From the NCBI RefSeq assembly GCF_042658845.1, contig NZ_JBHSRI010000018.1, forward strand, positions 248,001-312,000: a stretch of 64,000 nt of DNA, given 5' to 3'. The stretch comes from Paenisporosarcina macmurdoensis (lineage in GTDB: Bacteria > Bacillota > Bacilli > Bacillales_A > Planococcaceae). A program made the translations under genes and the position numbers. The notes under the pieces were generated by a model, which had not been told where the DNA came from, ran no database searches, and worked only from the letters and a program-made list of their open reading frames with translations. Positions 8,564-17,313 of this stretch are shown here, in pieces; the first letter of the stretch is position 1, and each line of letters starts with the position of its first letter.

Positions 8564-9508
8564 ATGGAACTTCAATTTTTAGGTACGGGTGCAGGCATGC
8601 CGTCTAAACAACGTAATACGAGTGCACTAGTTGTGAAATTAATGCAAGAAAGAGGCACATTTTGGCTATTTGATTGCGGAGAAGCGACACAACATCAAAT
8701 GCTTCATACAACTCTAAAACCGCGTAAGCTTGAAAAAATATTTATTACCCATATGCATGGTGATCATATATACGGCTTACCTGGATTACTTGGATCTCGC
8801 TCGTTTTTAGATGGAAAAGAACCATTAACCATTTATGGTCCAACGGGTATTCAAGAGTGGATTCTCACTACGCTGCGGTTATCAAAAACCTATTTACAAT
8901 ACAAAGTGAATTTTGTCGAATTAAACGAAGGGATTATATTTGAGGATGAACAATTTATAGTCGAAGCCAAACTGCTACATCACGTCATCCCATGTTTCGG
9001 TTTTCGAGTTTCCCAAAAACCACTTCCTCCACAGTTATTAATTGAAAAAGCGCTGCAGCTTGGCGTGCCAAAAGGTCCATTGTTAGCCCAGTTGAAGAAT
9101 GGCAAAGATGTACTGTTAGAAAATGGCCAAACCGTTTTGAGTCATGATGTAACTGCGCAAGCAGAAGAAGGATTCTCATTGGCTATTCTAGGAGACACTC
9201 GCTTTTGCCAAGCATCCATAGATTTGAGTCGAGATGTGGATATCGTTATACACGAGGCTACATTTGATGCGGGTACTGAAGATCTCGCTAAGCCATACGG
9301 GCACTCAACCATCACACAAGCAGCTCAAGTGGCGATGGAAAGTGGAGCCAAGCATTTAATCGTTCAACATATTAGCGCTCGATTTTTACCAAGCCATGCA
9401 GAAGAATTAAGGAAACAAGGTTTATCTGTATTTCCGTCCATTACAGTTGCGGAAGACTTTGCTGAATTTGAATTAAAACATAATGAACTGAAGAGGATAA
9501 ATAGTTAA
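8564..9508 (+). CDS. rnz: Ribonuclease Z
   Basis: tRNase Z removes the 3' trailer of tRNA precursors lacking encoded CCA. The metallo-beta-lactamase motif is THMHGDHIYGLPGLL at about residues 61-75, with further ligands in LLHHVIPCFG, LGDTRFC and QHISARF. The 314-residue length is normal for the bacterial short form. ATG 8564 starts MELQFLGTGAGMP and is preceded by AGGGAG; it lies one base after the dinB stop, so coupling is likely. Confidence 0.95.
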   Translation: MELQFLGTGAGMPSKQRNTSALVVKLMQERGTFWLFDCGEATQHQMLHTTLKPRKLEKIFITHMHGDHIYGLPGLLGSRSFLDGKEPLTIYGPTGIQEWILTTLRLSKTYLQYKVNFVELNEGIIFEDEQFIVEAKLLHHVIPCFGFRVSQKPLPPQLLIEKALQLGVPKGPLLAQLKNGKDVLLENGQTVLSHDVTAQAEEGFSLAILGDTRFCQASIDLSRDVDIVIHEATFDAGTEDLAKPYGHSTITQAAQVAMESGAKHLIVQHISARFLPSHAEELRKQGLSVFPSITVAEDFAEFELKHNELKRINS

Positions 9509-9545
9509 GCAAACCTGGAGTGAGTTCTCCAAGTTTGCTTATTTT
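9506..9545 (+). terminator. Terminator after rnz, end of the conserved block
   Basis: A 15-bp stem with one mismatch (9506-9520 with 9527-9541) overlaps the rnz stop and is followed by a T-rich tail. The following 230 bases are AT-rich with no gene I can support. Confidence 0.8.
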
Positions 9546-9773
9546 ATTTTGAGTGCAAGTATTCTTAAAATTTCATCGATAGATATCAAATGTTATAAGT
9601 TAAATATAATAATATTATGTTAACTAATTTGTTTGAAACATCAAATATCTTTTATCTGAAGAAGGATTCACTGGTTTTCATCTCGAATAGCATAATTGGG
9701 AAGAGAAAATTATTGAGAAATAATTTAACGGAAATAAAATCTATTTAGTGCTTTATTAAAGAAGGGATATATG

Positions 9774-10196
9774 ATGAAACTCAACTTAAAAAATGAAATG
9801 TCGGTCATAATTAGACCATACACTGAAGATGATTTTAATGACATACATAGATTTAATAACGACGAAGGATGGACGAACTTAGTAGAGAAAAATGAAGACA
9901 CAAAGGGGGCATGGAATAATTCAAATGTTACTTTTATTGTCGAATCAGATGATCAGATTGTCGGATACATTAGAGGGTTAACAGATGGTTTTATCAGTCT
10001 ATATGTATGTGAAGTAATTATTCATAAAGAATATCGAGGATTTAATTTAGGGAATGAATTACTTAAATACGTTCATAGCCTCTATCCGAAAACATGGATG
10101 GAACTACTAGCTAGTAGTACATCTCGAACTTTTTATGAAGCTCAGGAGTTTCGAGCTTTCTATGGCTTCAGAAAAACGTATGAAGAATATAAATAA
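9774..10196 (+). CDS. GNAT-family N-acetyltransferase
   Basis: The 140-residue protein begins MKLNLKNEMSVIIRPYTEDDF and holds a central beta strand VGYIRGL and an acetyl-CoA loop HKEYRGFNLGNELL, the Gcn5-type R/QxxGxG/A region in a somewhat altered form. The acceptor substrate is unknown. GAAGGG is seven bases before ATG 9774; an ATG also exists at 9771. It is four bases from a second GNAT reading frame, so the pair is probably co-transcribed. Confidence 0.85.
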   Translation: MKLNLKNEMSVIIRPYTEDDFNDIHRFNNDEGWTNLVEKNEDTKGAWNNSNVTFIVESDDQIVGYIRGLTDGFISLYVCEVIIHKEYRGFNLGNELLKYVHSLYPKTWMELLASSTSRTFYEAQEFRAFYGFRKTYEEYK

Positions 10197-10208
10197 AGGA
10201 TGGGTAAT

Positions 10209-10634
10209 ATGAAAATAACTCAGCAATGGAATCAAGAAGATAGTGACTACATTAGAACGAAAATTATTGAATACAACCAAACTAAACTACCAGATGAAGT
10301 AAAACACCCAATTAAAAATGTTAGTTTTATGCTCAGAAATGAAGAAGGGGAAATTTTAGGGGGTATAACAGGTGAGATTAGCTGGTCCAACTTGCATATA
10401 GACTTTTTATGGGTGGATGAATCACTAAGAGGTGGAGGTTACGGTAAGCAGTTATTAGACCATATTGAGAAAACGGCGAGAGAAAATAATTGTAGAGGTA
10501 TCCAACTAGATACGTTTAGTTTCCAAGCCCCAGATTTTTACCAGCAATGTGGCTATAAAGTTGTCGGCTTAATTGAGGAACATCCAATTAAAGGCACCCA
10601 AAGGTATTATTTAGAAAAAAAGCTTATTTACTAA
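10209..10634 (+). CDS. GNAT-family N-acetyltransferase
   Basis: This is a small acetyltransferase of 141 residues. The strand HIDFLWVDESLRG leads into the acetyl-CoA loop RGGGYGKQLLDH, and FYQQCGYKVVG is the usual C-terminal GNAT segment. AAAGGA overlapping the preceding stop is about eight bases from ATG 10209, which I prefer to ATG 10200. The substrate is unknown. Confidence 0.88.
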   Translation: MKITQQWNQEDSDYIRTKIIEYNQTKLPDEVKHPIKNVSFMLRNEEGEILGGITGEISWSNLHIDFLWVDESLRGGGYGKQLLDHIEKTARENNCRGIQLDTFSFQAPDFYQQCGYKVVGLIEEHPIKGTQRYYLEKKLIY

Positions 10635-10862
10635 TAGAAATGAAGGTAACTTGAAAATTGCTTATGATTAGCTCTCCGATTTTCACTTTTATGAAACTAC
10701 TACATGTTGATCTAGATGCACTTAACTGGATTTTGGAAAATCATTACTATCAAAATTAGGTACTGTCCATCCAATAAATATTAAAAATTAGATAGGTGGA
10801 GAAAAGCGAGCCGCTTATCTTCATCTGTATGGGGCTTAATAGACAGCCCCAACTGCTAAATA

Positions 10863-11243
10863 TTATTTGTCTTTATCTTGTCTGAAATCATAAGTACTTT
10901 CTATATTTATTAACTTTCCATCAATCGATATGTGATCCTCATCAACCCATTGAACATTAAAATCTTTTCCAGGCATTAAGAAAATGTTATAACTTCTGTT
11001 AAGTTCTTGTACTTCTCCAATATAAGTAAAATCAGAATAAAGCATCATACCGCCGCCTAAATAAATAGTTAATACTTTTTCACGGTCAGGTGAAATCAAC
11101 GTAGTAAGTTTTTCTAATTCTGAAACATCAATGGACGTTAATTTTGGATAATGTTTTAAATAGTAATAAGTTGAACCGATGGCTACGATATAAAAAGCAA
11201 TTATCAAATAAAAAAACCGTCTGAACATTTTTCTGTTCTTCAT
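10863..11243 (-). CDS. DUF5412-like membrane-anchored protein
   Basis: The 126-residue protein has a basic N-terminus, one transmembrane helix (about residues 9-28) and an extracytoplasmic domain. Segments SIDVSELEKL, SPDREKVLTIYL and VQWVDEDHISIDGK resemble the DUF5412 family of Bacillales; this is from recall of the family pattern. GAGG precedes the ATG at 11243 on the minus strand. No function is known. Confidence 0.7.
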   Translation of the reverse strand: MKNRKMFRRFFYLIIAFYIVAIGSTYYYLKHYPKLTSIDVSELEKLTTLISPDREKVLTIYLGGGMMLYSDFTYIGEVQELNRSYNIFLMPGKDFNVQWVDEDHISIDGKLINIESTYDFRQDKDK

Positions 11244-11344
11244 AACATCCTCGTTTCTTTATTTACTCACTATAATATAATGTTTTCTTTAACAACTACT
11301 TTTTTCAGATTGGCCTTTTCCGATGTTTTGTAGTTTGTTCAAAT

Positions 11345-11401
11345 GCAGGAACAGCAATAGAAGGGGATCCTGCTTTAGGACAAATTGTTGACCCAATATA
11401 A
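11345..11401 (+). pseudogene. Possible gene remnant (C-terminal tail only)
   Basis: A short open stretch reads AGTAIEGDPALGQIVDPI then TAA. It looks like the end of a longer protein, but the frame closes a short way upstream and no start is present. The parent family is not recognised. Confidence 0.25.
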
Positions 11402-11502
11402 AAAGGGAAAAGAATGGTATCTAAATCATTTTTTTTAGTGTGAAATCAATGCCACTATGTTGTAGAGAAAAATATAAATCTTCCAATTTAGCAAACAAAT
11501 AC

Positions 11503-11858
11503 TCAGATCTCATCAAACGTCATAGTCCCAATCTCTATGATATGAAGGAATGTAACCTCTTTAACAATTGTCCCTTTATCACGAAGCGTATGAATGACAC
11601 CCTCAAATAATTCCTGATCGTACTCTTCAAATTCATAAAAGGCTTTAGTATCATTGCTGGAAACACCAATTATTGCTCCGTTTAAGCCATTTGAATCTAG
11701 ATACACAGAATAATCTTCAGTTGATTTACCATCGCTTCTAGGGTAGCAGGATCAGAGTGGTCAATACCTATAAGACGACCTTGTAATATCGCTGCATCAG
11801 TTATAGATCTTTCCATTGCTCCAGAAGTATATCTAGTAAACGTTACAGTGCTGCTGAT
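11503..11858 (-). pseudogene. Frameshifted gene remnant of unknown family
   Basis: On the minus strand one frame reads about from 11858 (…FTRYTSGAMERSITDAA…ATLEAMVNQ) and then stops. A second frame picks up from about 11725 (STEDYSVYLDSNGLNGA…) and runs to TAG at 11503. The two parts join smoothly if one base is lost or gained near 11725. There is no good ribosome binding site and a stop precedes the first part. I do not recognise the family. Confidence 0.5.
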
Positions 11859-12040
11859 TTAGGCGCATTCGCTAAAAGGGGGATGTCGTTAAAAGATAAT
11901 GATATTAAAACAGATAATCATCACAAATGAAATTCCTTCCCAAAGTTATTAAAGACGGCAATAAAAAACATCCTATTATATGGAACATATTTCAATTAAA
12001 TCCGTTAAATAGTTATATCCTAAACAAAGGAGAGGTTATT

Positions 12041-12478
12041 ATTAAGAAAAAATATTTAGGCTATCTGATATTTTCATTTTTAATAATACTAACTGGATGT
12101 GCTGAAAAAGATTCAAAAAAATTAACTAGAGTTTATTTTCAATTAGTCAATACAGCTGAAAACTCTGAAGAAACGTGGATGATTTTAGATGAAAAAAGTT
12201 TATCTTCCCTAGATGATGCTTTTAAAGAAATTAAATGGGAACCTAATACTGTTCCGTCGAAGTCGAGGAAAGAGAACTTGAAGGTTACGCTATTTTGGGA
12301 ATATGACAATAATCTTCCTGAACTTTTGAAAGAATACAGTATTTGGTTTAATGAAGATAATTCCGCTACAATTCTAAGCAAGACAAATGAAGAGAATTTT
12401 GGGGATTTGGATTCAGAATATGCGAAAGTGATTAAAGACTTGTTATTAGATACTTCAGATAAAAAACGGGCTCCTTAA
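12041..12478 (+). CDS. Putative lipoprotein with an apparent ATT start
   Basis: The protein has a lysine-rich start, a hydrophobic stretch and a lipobox ILTGC, so it is probably a diacylglyceryl-anchored surface lipoprotein. The mature part (about 125 residues) is charged and not recognised. AAAGGAG (12026-12032) lies eight bases before ATT 12041, which begins I-KKKYLGYLIF. No ATG, GTG or TTG occurs at that spot. An in-frame ATG at 11927 would add an unlikely 38-residue extension before the signal peptide. It may use a rare ATT start or be a gene whose start has mutated. Confidence 0.6.
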   Translation: MKKKYLGYLIFSFLIILTGCAEKDSKKLTRVYFQLVNTAENSEETWMILDEKSLSSLDDAFKEIKWEPNTVPSKSRKENLKVTLFWEYDNNLPELLKEYSIWFNEDNSATILSKTNEENFGDLDSEYAKVIKDLLLDTSDKKRAP

Positions 12479-12519
12479 AGATAAACTGTTAACATATTTT
12501 AGAAATGAGGCTAAATGAT

Positions 12520-13062
12520 TTGAAATTAGGATTAACTAAAGATGAAGTTAAATTAGTCCCGTATGATGATAAATGGAAAAATGGGTTCCTTAGGGTGAAG
12601 CGGGAAATTATAAAACATACAAATCTTGATAGTGTTTGCATACAACATGTAGGCAGCACTGCCATAGTTGCCATTATGGCAAAGCCAATTTTGGACATGG
12701 TGGTTGGAGTGGGTGACATCAATCATGATAACAACAAAATAATCATTTCTGGACTAAAAAAAGCAGGATTTTTGAGATTGGCTGTTGAAAAACCTTCAGA
12801 GATTGTTTTTGCGAAATTTGCAGATGACACATATCAAGTGAAGACACATTTTATCCACCTTGTTGATTTCGAAAAGGAACTGTGGAATAACTTGATCTTT
12901 TTTAGAGATTATCTGAACTCGAATGAAGCAGTGCGAAGTGAGTATTACAATCTTAAAGTAGATTACGTTCAGAACAATACAAGTGGTATAGCTGAGTATA
13001 CTGATCATAAAGAAGAATTTGTAAAACGAATTTATTCGGAGCGTCTTAAGCTTGAATTTTAA
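12520..13062 (+). CDS. GrpB/UPF0157 family protein (nucleotidyltransferase-like)
   Basis: The chain shows LVPYDDKWKNGF, then IQHVGSTAI and AKPILDMVVGV, the nucleotidyltransferase-like core of the GrpB (UPF0157) family. The 180-residue length is usual. ATGAGG nine bases upstream favours TTG 12520; ATG 12505 is an alternative that overlaps the binding site. The biochemical role is not established. Confidence 0.88.
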   Translation: MKLGLTKDEVKLVPYDDKWKNGFLRVKREIIKHTNLDSVCIQHVGSTAIVAIMAKPILDMVVGVGDINHDNNKIIISGLKKAGFLRLAVEKPSEIVFAKFADDTYQVKTHFIHLVDFEKELWNNLIFFRDYLNSNEAVRSEYYNLKVDYVQNNTSGIAEYTDHKEEFVKRIYSERLKLEF

Positions 13063-13077
13063 GAGGAGTGATTGTAA

Positions 13078-13218
13078 GTGGGGAGTCTAGAAAGGGAATA
13101 CCCGGTATTAAAAGAAGACCGAAGACATCACTAGGGTAAAAATAGTAACCGTAGAGCACTGATTATTTTAGGTGTTGTGATTATAGGTTTAATCATCAGG
13201 TTTCTGATACTAAGTTAA
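13078..13218 (+). pseudogene. Small single-helix membrane protein gene with an in-frame TAG
   Basis: AGAGGAG (13062-13068) is followed nine bases later by GTG 13078. The frame reads VGSLEREYPVLKEDRRHH, then TAG at 13132-13134, then in the same frame GKNSNRRALIILGVVIIG and onward to TAA at 13216. Without the stop it would be a 46-residue protein with one C-terminal transmembrane helix. A nonsense mutation is the simplest reading. The parent family is not recognised. Confidence 0.55.
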
Positions 13219-13246
13219 CAGCTTGTACTCTGAAAGGAAGGTGCTG

Positions 13247-13681
13247 ATGAGGAAATTAATTTCTATATGTATAGTATTGCTAATTTTGGCTGGTTGTAAT
13301 GCGGAGAATGAAGAATTATCGTATTCTAAAATAGAAGAAGATTCTACTAATGAATTGGTTCAAGATTTCATTACGAGTGTAGAAGATGAAAATGGAATAC
13401 ACCTTTTTCAATATAACGAAAACACCATGTATGCTTTCTTAAATGGTCATCATGTCGAGCAAGGAAATGATGCAAGTTTCTTTAGTAGTTTTGAGGTCAA
13501 AGGGAAAGATGATAGTTTAAACATTTATTTTGACGAAGAATACACAGATGATTACGCTAATCAGACCTTGAATAACCAAGAGTTATATAAAATCAACTTG
13601 GACAAGAAATATGAGGTTGTGAGATCTTTTAAGAATAATGAAGAAACGAATTTTAACGTAATATATGTTACGGGAAAATAA
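13247..13681 (+). CDS. Putative lipoprotein
   Basis: The N-terminus MRKLISICIVLLILAGC is a lipoprotein signal with lipobox LAGC (Cys at residue 17). The mature 128 residues are acidic, with no recognised domain. ATG 13247 follows AAAGGAAGG; the frame is open further upstream but that would spoil the signal peptide. A terminator follows. Confidence 0.75.
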   Translation: MRKLISICIVLLILAGCNAENEELSYSKIEEDSTNELVQDFITSVEDENGIHLFQYNENTMYAFLNGHHVEQGNDASFFSSFEVKGKDDSLNIYFDEEYTDDYANQTLNNQELYKINLDKKYEVVRSFKNNEETNFNVIYVTGK

Positions 13682-13699
13682 GTAATTGATAATATTTTT

Positions 13700-13735
13700 A
13701 AAAGGTTGCTACGGCAACCTTTTCTTATTATATTT
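13700..13735 (+). terminator. Terminator after the lipoprotein gene
   Basis: A 10-bp stem AAAAGGTTGC / GCAACCTTTT with a four-base loop is followed by a T-rich tail. It lies inside the upstream extension of the next frame, which rules out the early ATG at 13686 as that gene's start. Confidence 0.88.
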
Positions 13736-13769
13736 TTTCGTTTACAAGGAGTTGATTAATATTTTCAGA

Positions 13770-15197
13770 ATGCGCAATTTAGTAATTTTAATATACGCAG
13801 TGGTATTTGCAGGATCGCTGATGCTTTATCAAACTCAACTTGCTAGTCCCGTTGTTGAAGACCGTGGACGACTTTTACCTGTCAAAATGAAGTCGATTAA
13901 ATCAAGCGATAGTGAGGGTGAAATAAAGAGTATTGTCGATATGGCAAATCGTAATGATGACAAAATTTCGATTGCAGGGATGCAGCATAGTCAAGGCGGA
14001 CAAACACTTTATCCAGGCGGTATCCTACTCGACATGAAGCAATATAATGAAATACTAGAATTAGATGAAAAAAACATGCTCATTACAGTCCAAAGCGGTG
14101 TAACGTGGGCAGATATTCAATCATACATAAATCCATATGGTCTTGCTTTAAAAGTTAGTCAATCACAAAATATATTCACTGTTGGAGGTTCGATGAGTGT
14201 GAATGTGCACGGTCGAGATATTCGTAATCACACACTCATTGAAACAGTTGATTCCTTTAGATTACTAAATGCACAAGGACAAGTCTTACATGTCAGTCGG
14301 GATGAAAACTCCGAACTATTCAATTTGGTAAATGGAGGATACGGGTTATTCGGCGTAATTCTGGATGTGACCTTACAATTGACGAAAAATGAACTATATC
14401 AAGTGACTACAGAGTCCATTTCGTATGATGAATACAGTTCCTACTTCACAAAAAATGTCTTACAAAATGATGATATAAAAATGCATCTTGCTAGGATTTC
14501 GGTAGCACCAAATAGCTATTTAACCGAAATGTATGTTACCGATTATTCAACAGCAGATGATCAATCCCAATTGGCCAACTACACGACTTTAAAACGTGAA
14601 AGTATTATTGCGATTCCAAAATTTTTCCTGGGGCTTTCACGAACAAATGACTGGGGGGAAAATATGTTTTGGAACACTCAAAAAGAATACAGTGAGCGAA
14701 TAAATGGTACATATATTTCAAGAAATAATGTCATGCGTTCTGATTCTTTATTTATGGACTACAATAGCCCTAACAAAACAGAAGTACTACAGGAATATTT
14801 TGTGCCAATCGATCAATATGCAGCCTATATTGATGACCTACGAAATACGCTCAAAGATGAAAAAGACTTTAATCTGTTAAATATTACTGTTCGATACGTA
14901 GGGAAAAATGATGAAGCCGTTTTGTCTTACGCAAAAGATGATATGTTTGCGCTCGTAATGCTTATTAACCAAGGTACGAACGAGGATAGTATCGAAACAA
15001 CTAGGAGAGTCATTCGAAATATGATTGATGTGACTTTAAAACATGATGGTACCTACTATCTCCCTTACTATCACTACCCAACAAAAGAACAATTAAAAGA
15101 GGCATACCCTAGAACTGAGGAATTCTTTGAAATGAAAGAAAAGTATGATCCAGACGAACGGTTCATGAATCTTTTCTATGAGGAGTATCATAAATGA
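13770..15197 (+). CDS. FAD-binding oxidoreductase (PCMH/FAD_binding_4 type), membrane-anchored
   Basis: One N-terminal hydrophobic helix (about residues 3-20) is followed by an FAD-binding PCMH-type domain. Visible features are ISIAGMQHSQGG, LITVQSGVTWADIQ, TVGGSMSVNVHGRD and GYGLFGVILDV, as in GlcD/gulonolactone-oxidase-like flavoproteins. The C-terminal 250 residues would be the substrate domain; the substrate is unknown. ATG 13770 is the first normal start, but AAGGAG (13746-13751) is 18 bases away; an ATT at 13761 has the ideal nine-base spacing. The stop overlaps the MFS gene (ATGA). Confidence 0.85.
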   Translation: MRNLVILIYAVVFAGSLMLYQTQLASPVVEDRGRLLPVKMKSIKSSDSEGEIKSIVDMANRNDDKISIAGMQHSQGGQTLYPGGILLDMKQYNEILELDEKNMLITVQSGVTWADIQSYINPYGLALKVSQSQNIFTVGGSMSVNVHGRDIRNHTLIETVDSFRLLNAQGQVLHVSRDENSELFNLVNGGYGLFGVILDVTLQLTKNELYQVTTESISYDEYSSYFTKNVLQNDDIKMHLARISVAPNSYLTEMYVTDYSTADDQSQLANYTTLKRESIIAIPKFFLGLSRTNDWGENMFWNTQKEYSERINGTYISRNNVMRSDSLFMDYNSPNKTEVLQEYFVPIDQYAAYIDDLRNTLKDEKDFNLLNITVRYVGKNDEAVLSYAKDDMFALVMLINQGTNEDSIETTRRVIRNMIDVTLKHDGTYYLPYYHYPTKEQLKEAYPRTEEFFEMKEKYDPDERFMNLFYEEYHK

Positions 15198-15730
15198 ATT
15201 ACAGAAAATTTATTATCTACCAAGGAACGATCGGAATGGCCGCAAGCATGATTTTTCCGTTCTATGTATTGCTACTAAAAAATGTCGGTAGTAGTTACGC
15301 CCAGTTTGGCTGGGCATACGGATTATTTGCACTTACGGCAGCACTAAGTTACCCAGTGATCGGGAAGTTTGCTGACCAGGCAGGAGATAAAATCTTATTA
15401 ATCATTTATTCATGGGGGATGGCAGTAATATTGCTTGTATTTCCACTTGCATACGAAATCTGGCATATCTATGTGTTGCAAATTTTTATGGGATTACTTG
15501 GAGCTGTTCAGAAAAACTCAGAGAAAACCGTCCTTGCTCGCTCCGTTAATAAGGAGACAGCAGGAAATGAAATTGGCCGTTACCACATATGGACATCGAT
15601 TGGAGCAGCGATTGCCGTTATAGCAACCGGTTATTTAGTTGATTTTCTGACAATAGGAAGCATCTTTTATATCGCGTCAATTGTATTTGCGTGGAGCGGG
15701 TTTTATATGATGAAAATGAGAAAACTATAG
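15194..15730 (+). CDS. Half-size MFS-type membrane transporter
   Basis: The 178-residue protein has about five or six hydrophobic helices. The loop GKFADQAGDKILL resembles the MFS loop 2-3 motif (GxLaDrxGrk), and GRYHIWTSIGAAIA begins a later helix. A full MFS carrier has 12 helices and about 400 residues, so this is half size. It could be a natural short form acting as a dimer, or a truncated gene. The ATG overlaps the stop of the FAD oxidase, so the two should be made together. Confidence 0.75.
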   Translation: MNYRKFIIYQGTIGMAASMIFPFYVLLLKNVGSSYAQFGWAYGLFALTAALSYPVIGKFADQAGDKILLIIYSWGMAVILLVFPLAYEIWHIYVLQIFMGLLGAVQKNSEKTVLARSVNKETAGNEIGRYHIWTSIGAAIAVIATGYLVDFLTIGSIFYIASIVFAWSGFYMMKMRKL

Positions 15731-15773
15731 TGAGGCACTCCTATTGGAATAGTTAAAGAAATGAGGTAACTTC

Positions 15774-16364
15774 TTGGGGAATTCAAGATTATTAATTGAG
15801 ACGGAAAGATTAATTATCCGCCCTTTTCAAAAAGAAGACTATATTAATTGGTATACACAGTTTGATAATAGACACCCGCCCCAATACAAATATGATGATG
15901 GGCGTCCCGTAAATATGTCTTTATCAACAGAAGAGTGGTTTATCAATTGGATTAATGGCTTTAATGAATTAGCGGATACTGATGATATGTACAATTTTGG
16001 TGTTTTCCGTAAGGAAGATGAAGTGAATGTAGGAAAAATTGAGTTACATAAGATTTTACGGATGGACTATCAGTGGGCAATGATGGGATATTCAATTCAT
16101 AATCAATTTTGGAAAAAGGGGTATGGATCAGAAAGTGTGTTAGCAGCTACTGAATGGTTTTTCAACACGAAGGATTTTCACAGGATTGAACTACATATTA
16201 GTGTAGATAACAAACCTTCAATAAAGCTAGCCGAAAAAACAGGATTTCTCTTTGAATGCGTAAGAAAAGAATTTTCTCTAGAGGAAGAGGGATGGACTGA
16301 TCTTTTAATTTATTATAAAAATCACTCGTTAAAAACGAACTCATCAGTTGCTGAAAAAAGCTAA
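15774..16364 (+). CDS. GNAT-family N-acetyltransferase (RimJ/RimL type)
   Basis: The 196-residue protein starts LLIETERLIIRPFQKEDY, the classic RimJ/RimL opening. The acetyl-CoA loop is QFWKKGYGSESVLAATEW, followed by HRIELHISVDNKPSIKLAEK. The target is not known. TTG 15774 is set by ATGAGG seven bases upstream. Confidence 0.88.
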   Translation: MGNSRLLIETERLIIRPFQKEDYINWYTQFDNRHPPQYKYDDGRPVNMSLSTEEWFINWINGFNELADTDDMYNFGVFRKEDEVNVGKIELHKILRMDYQWAMMGYSIHNQFWKKGYGSESVLAATEWFFNTKDFHRIELHISVDNKPSIKLAEKTGFLFECVRKEFSLEEEGWTDLLIYYKNHSLKTNSSVAEKS

Positions 16365-16441
16365 AAGGGACAGGTGAAATAGTGAAAACAAATTAACAGA
16401 AAAGTAAATTAATGATATAATGGTATTAAAAGGGAGTGCGG

Positions 16442-16627
16442 ATGATGGGATGGTTAATCTTTGTTATTCCAATCGGTATGCTTTTTGCTTTAGGCGGGTT
16501 AATTGAATGGAGAAGAAAAAAGAGAAATAATTATCCCCATATACCTACCAATTCAAATATTCGGCCTGGAGAAAGTCAGGACTTTCGTATGGGTGCTAGC
16601 GATAAGGACGTCGGCAGTGGTTTCTAA
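16442..16627 (+). CDS. Small single-pass membrane protein
   Basis: A 61-residue protein has one N-terminal transmembrane helix (WLIFVIPIGMLFALGGL), a basic stop-transfer segment WRRKKRNN and a polar tail. GGGAG lies five to eight bases upstream of the tandem ATGs at 16442 and 16445. A weak hairpin (16663-16681, AGCTACC stem) follows. No family is recognised. Confidence 0.6.
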   Translation: MMGWLIFVIPIGMLFALGGLIEWRRKKRNNYPHIPTNSNIRPGESQDFRMGASDKDVGSGF

Positions 16628-16757
16628 ATCTCGTATTAATGAAAGTATTAAAAAATTTTCGGAGCTACCTTTATGGTAGCTATTTGTTTATTAGGTAACG
16701 AAAGTAAAAGATGAGAACTTCAATTGCAAAGTTTGGGAGATGAAAGGGTGAAAGTGA

Positions 16758-17279
16758 GGAAATCATTGGTGTTTTGATGGTCTTGTTGAAATTGAGAATG
16801 TAAAACAAATTACCTTATTTTTTTGGGAGGTTGAAGGACAAGAGCAACAAGAGGTACTTTTCACAAATAAAAATGAAGATAGTATTAATTCATTTATTTA
16901 TGCAATAGATAATACAGAAGAATTAGGGGAAAAGAGAGTGATTACAACCAAACCATTGTTGTCATTTCTATTGACACTAGATAAAGAAGAAGAGAAAAAT
17001 TATCATTTGTGGATTACTACCAACGGTGAGGGCTATATCCAACGTCTCCTTCCTGATAAAAGTTCCACTTTTAAATTAGATGCAAGTTCGGTTAAGGAGT
17101 TATCAAAACTAATAAATGAACAAGAGAAGGTACCTCTGATCGGAAAAATAAGAATAGCTTCAGTTTTAAGGATTCTTACAATATTAAGTTCTAGGGAGTT
17201 TTTAAACATATATAAAGCAAGAATGGAAAGCTGCCAATTGGTAGCTTTTCTTTTATATAACTATGAAATCATTCAATGA
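16758..17279 (+). pseudogene. 5'-truncated gene remnant of unknown family
   Basis: The frame is open from 16758, just after a stop, and reads like protein (…FDGLVEIENVKQITLFFWEVEG…), but no start codon with a ribosome binding site is present. Only a GTG at 16938 could begin a 113-residue product. At the 3' end the frame runs straight through a good terminator hairpin (17227-17249) and finishes inside the next gene's leader, which suggests the true stop was lost. I do not recognise the family. Confidence 0.5.
17227..17253 (+). terminator. Terminator before the nucleotidyltransferase gene
   Basis: Arms AAAGCTGCCAA and TTGGTAGCTTT (one mismatch) are followed by TTTTCTTTT. Confidence 0.75.
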
Positions 17280-17313
17280 ATATACAGGGATAAAGGGAGT
17301 CGAGGTGACATTA

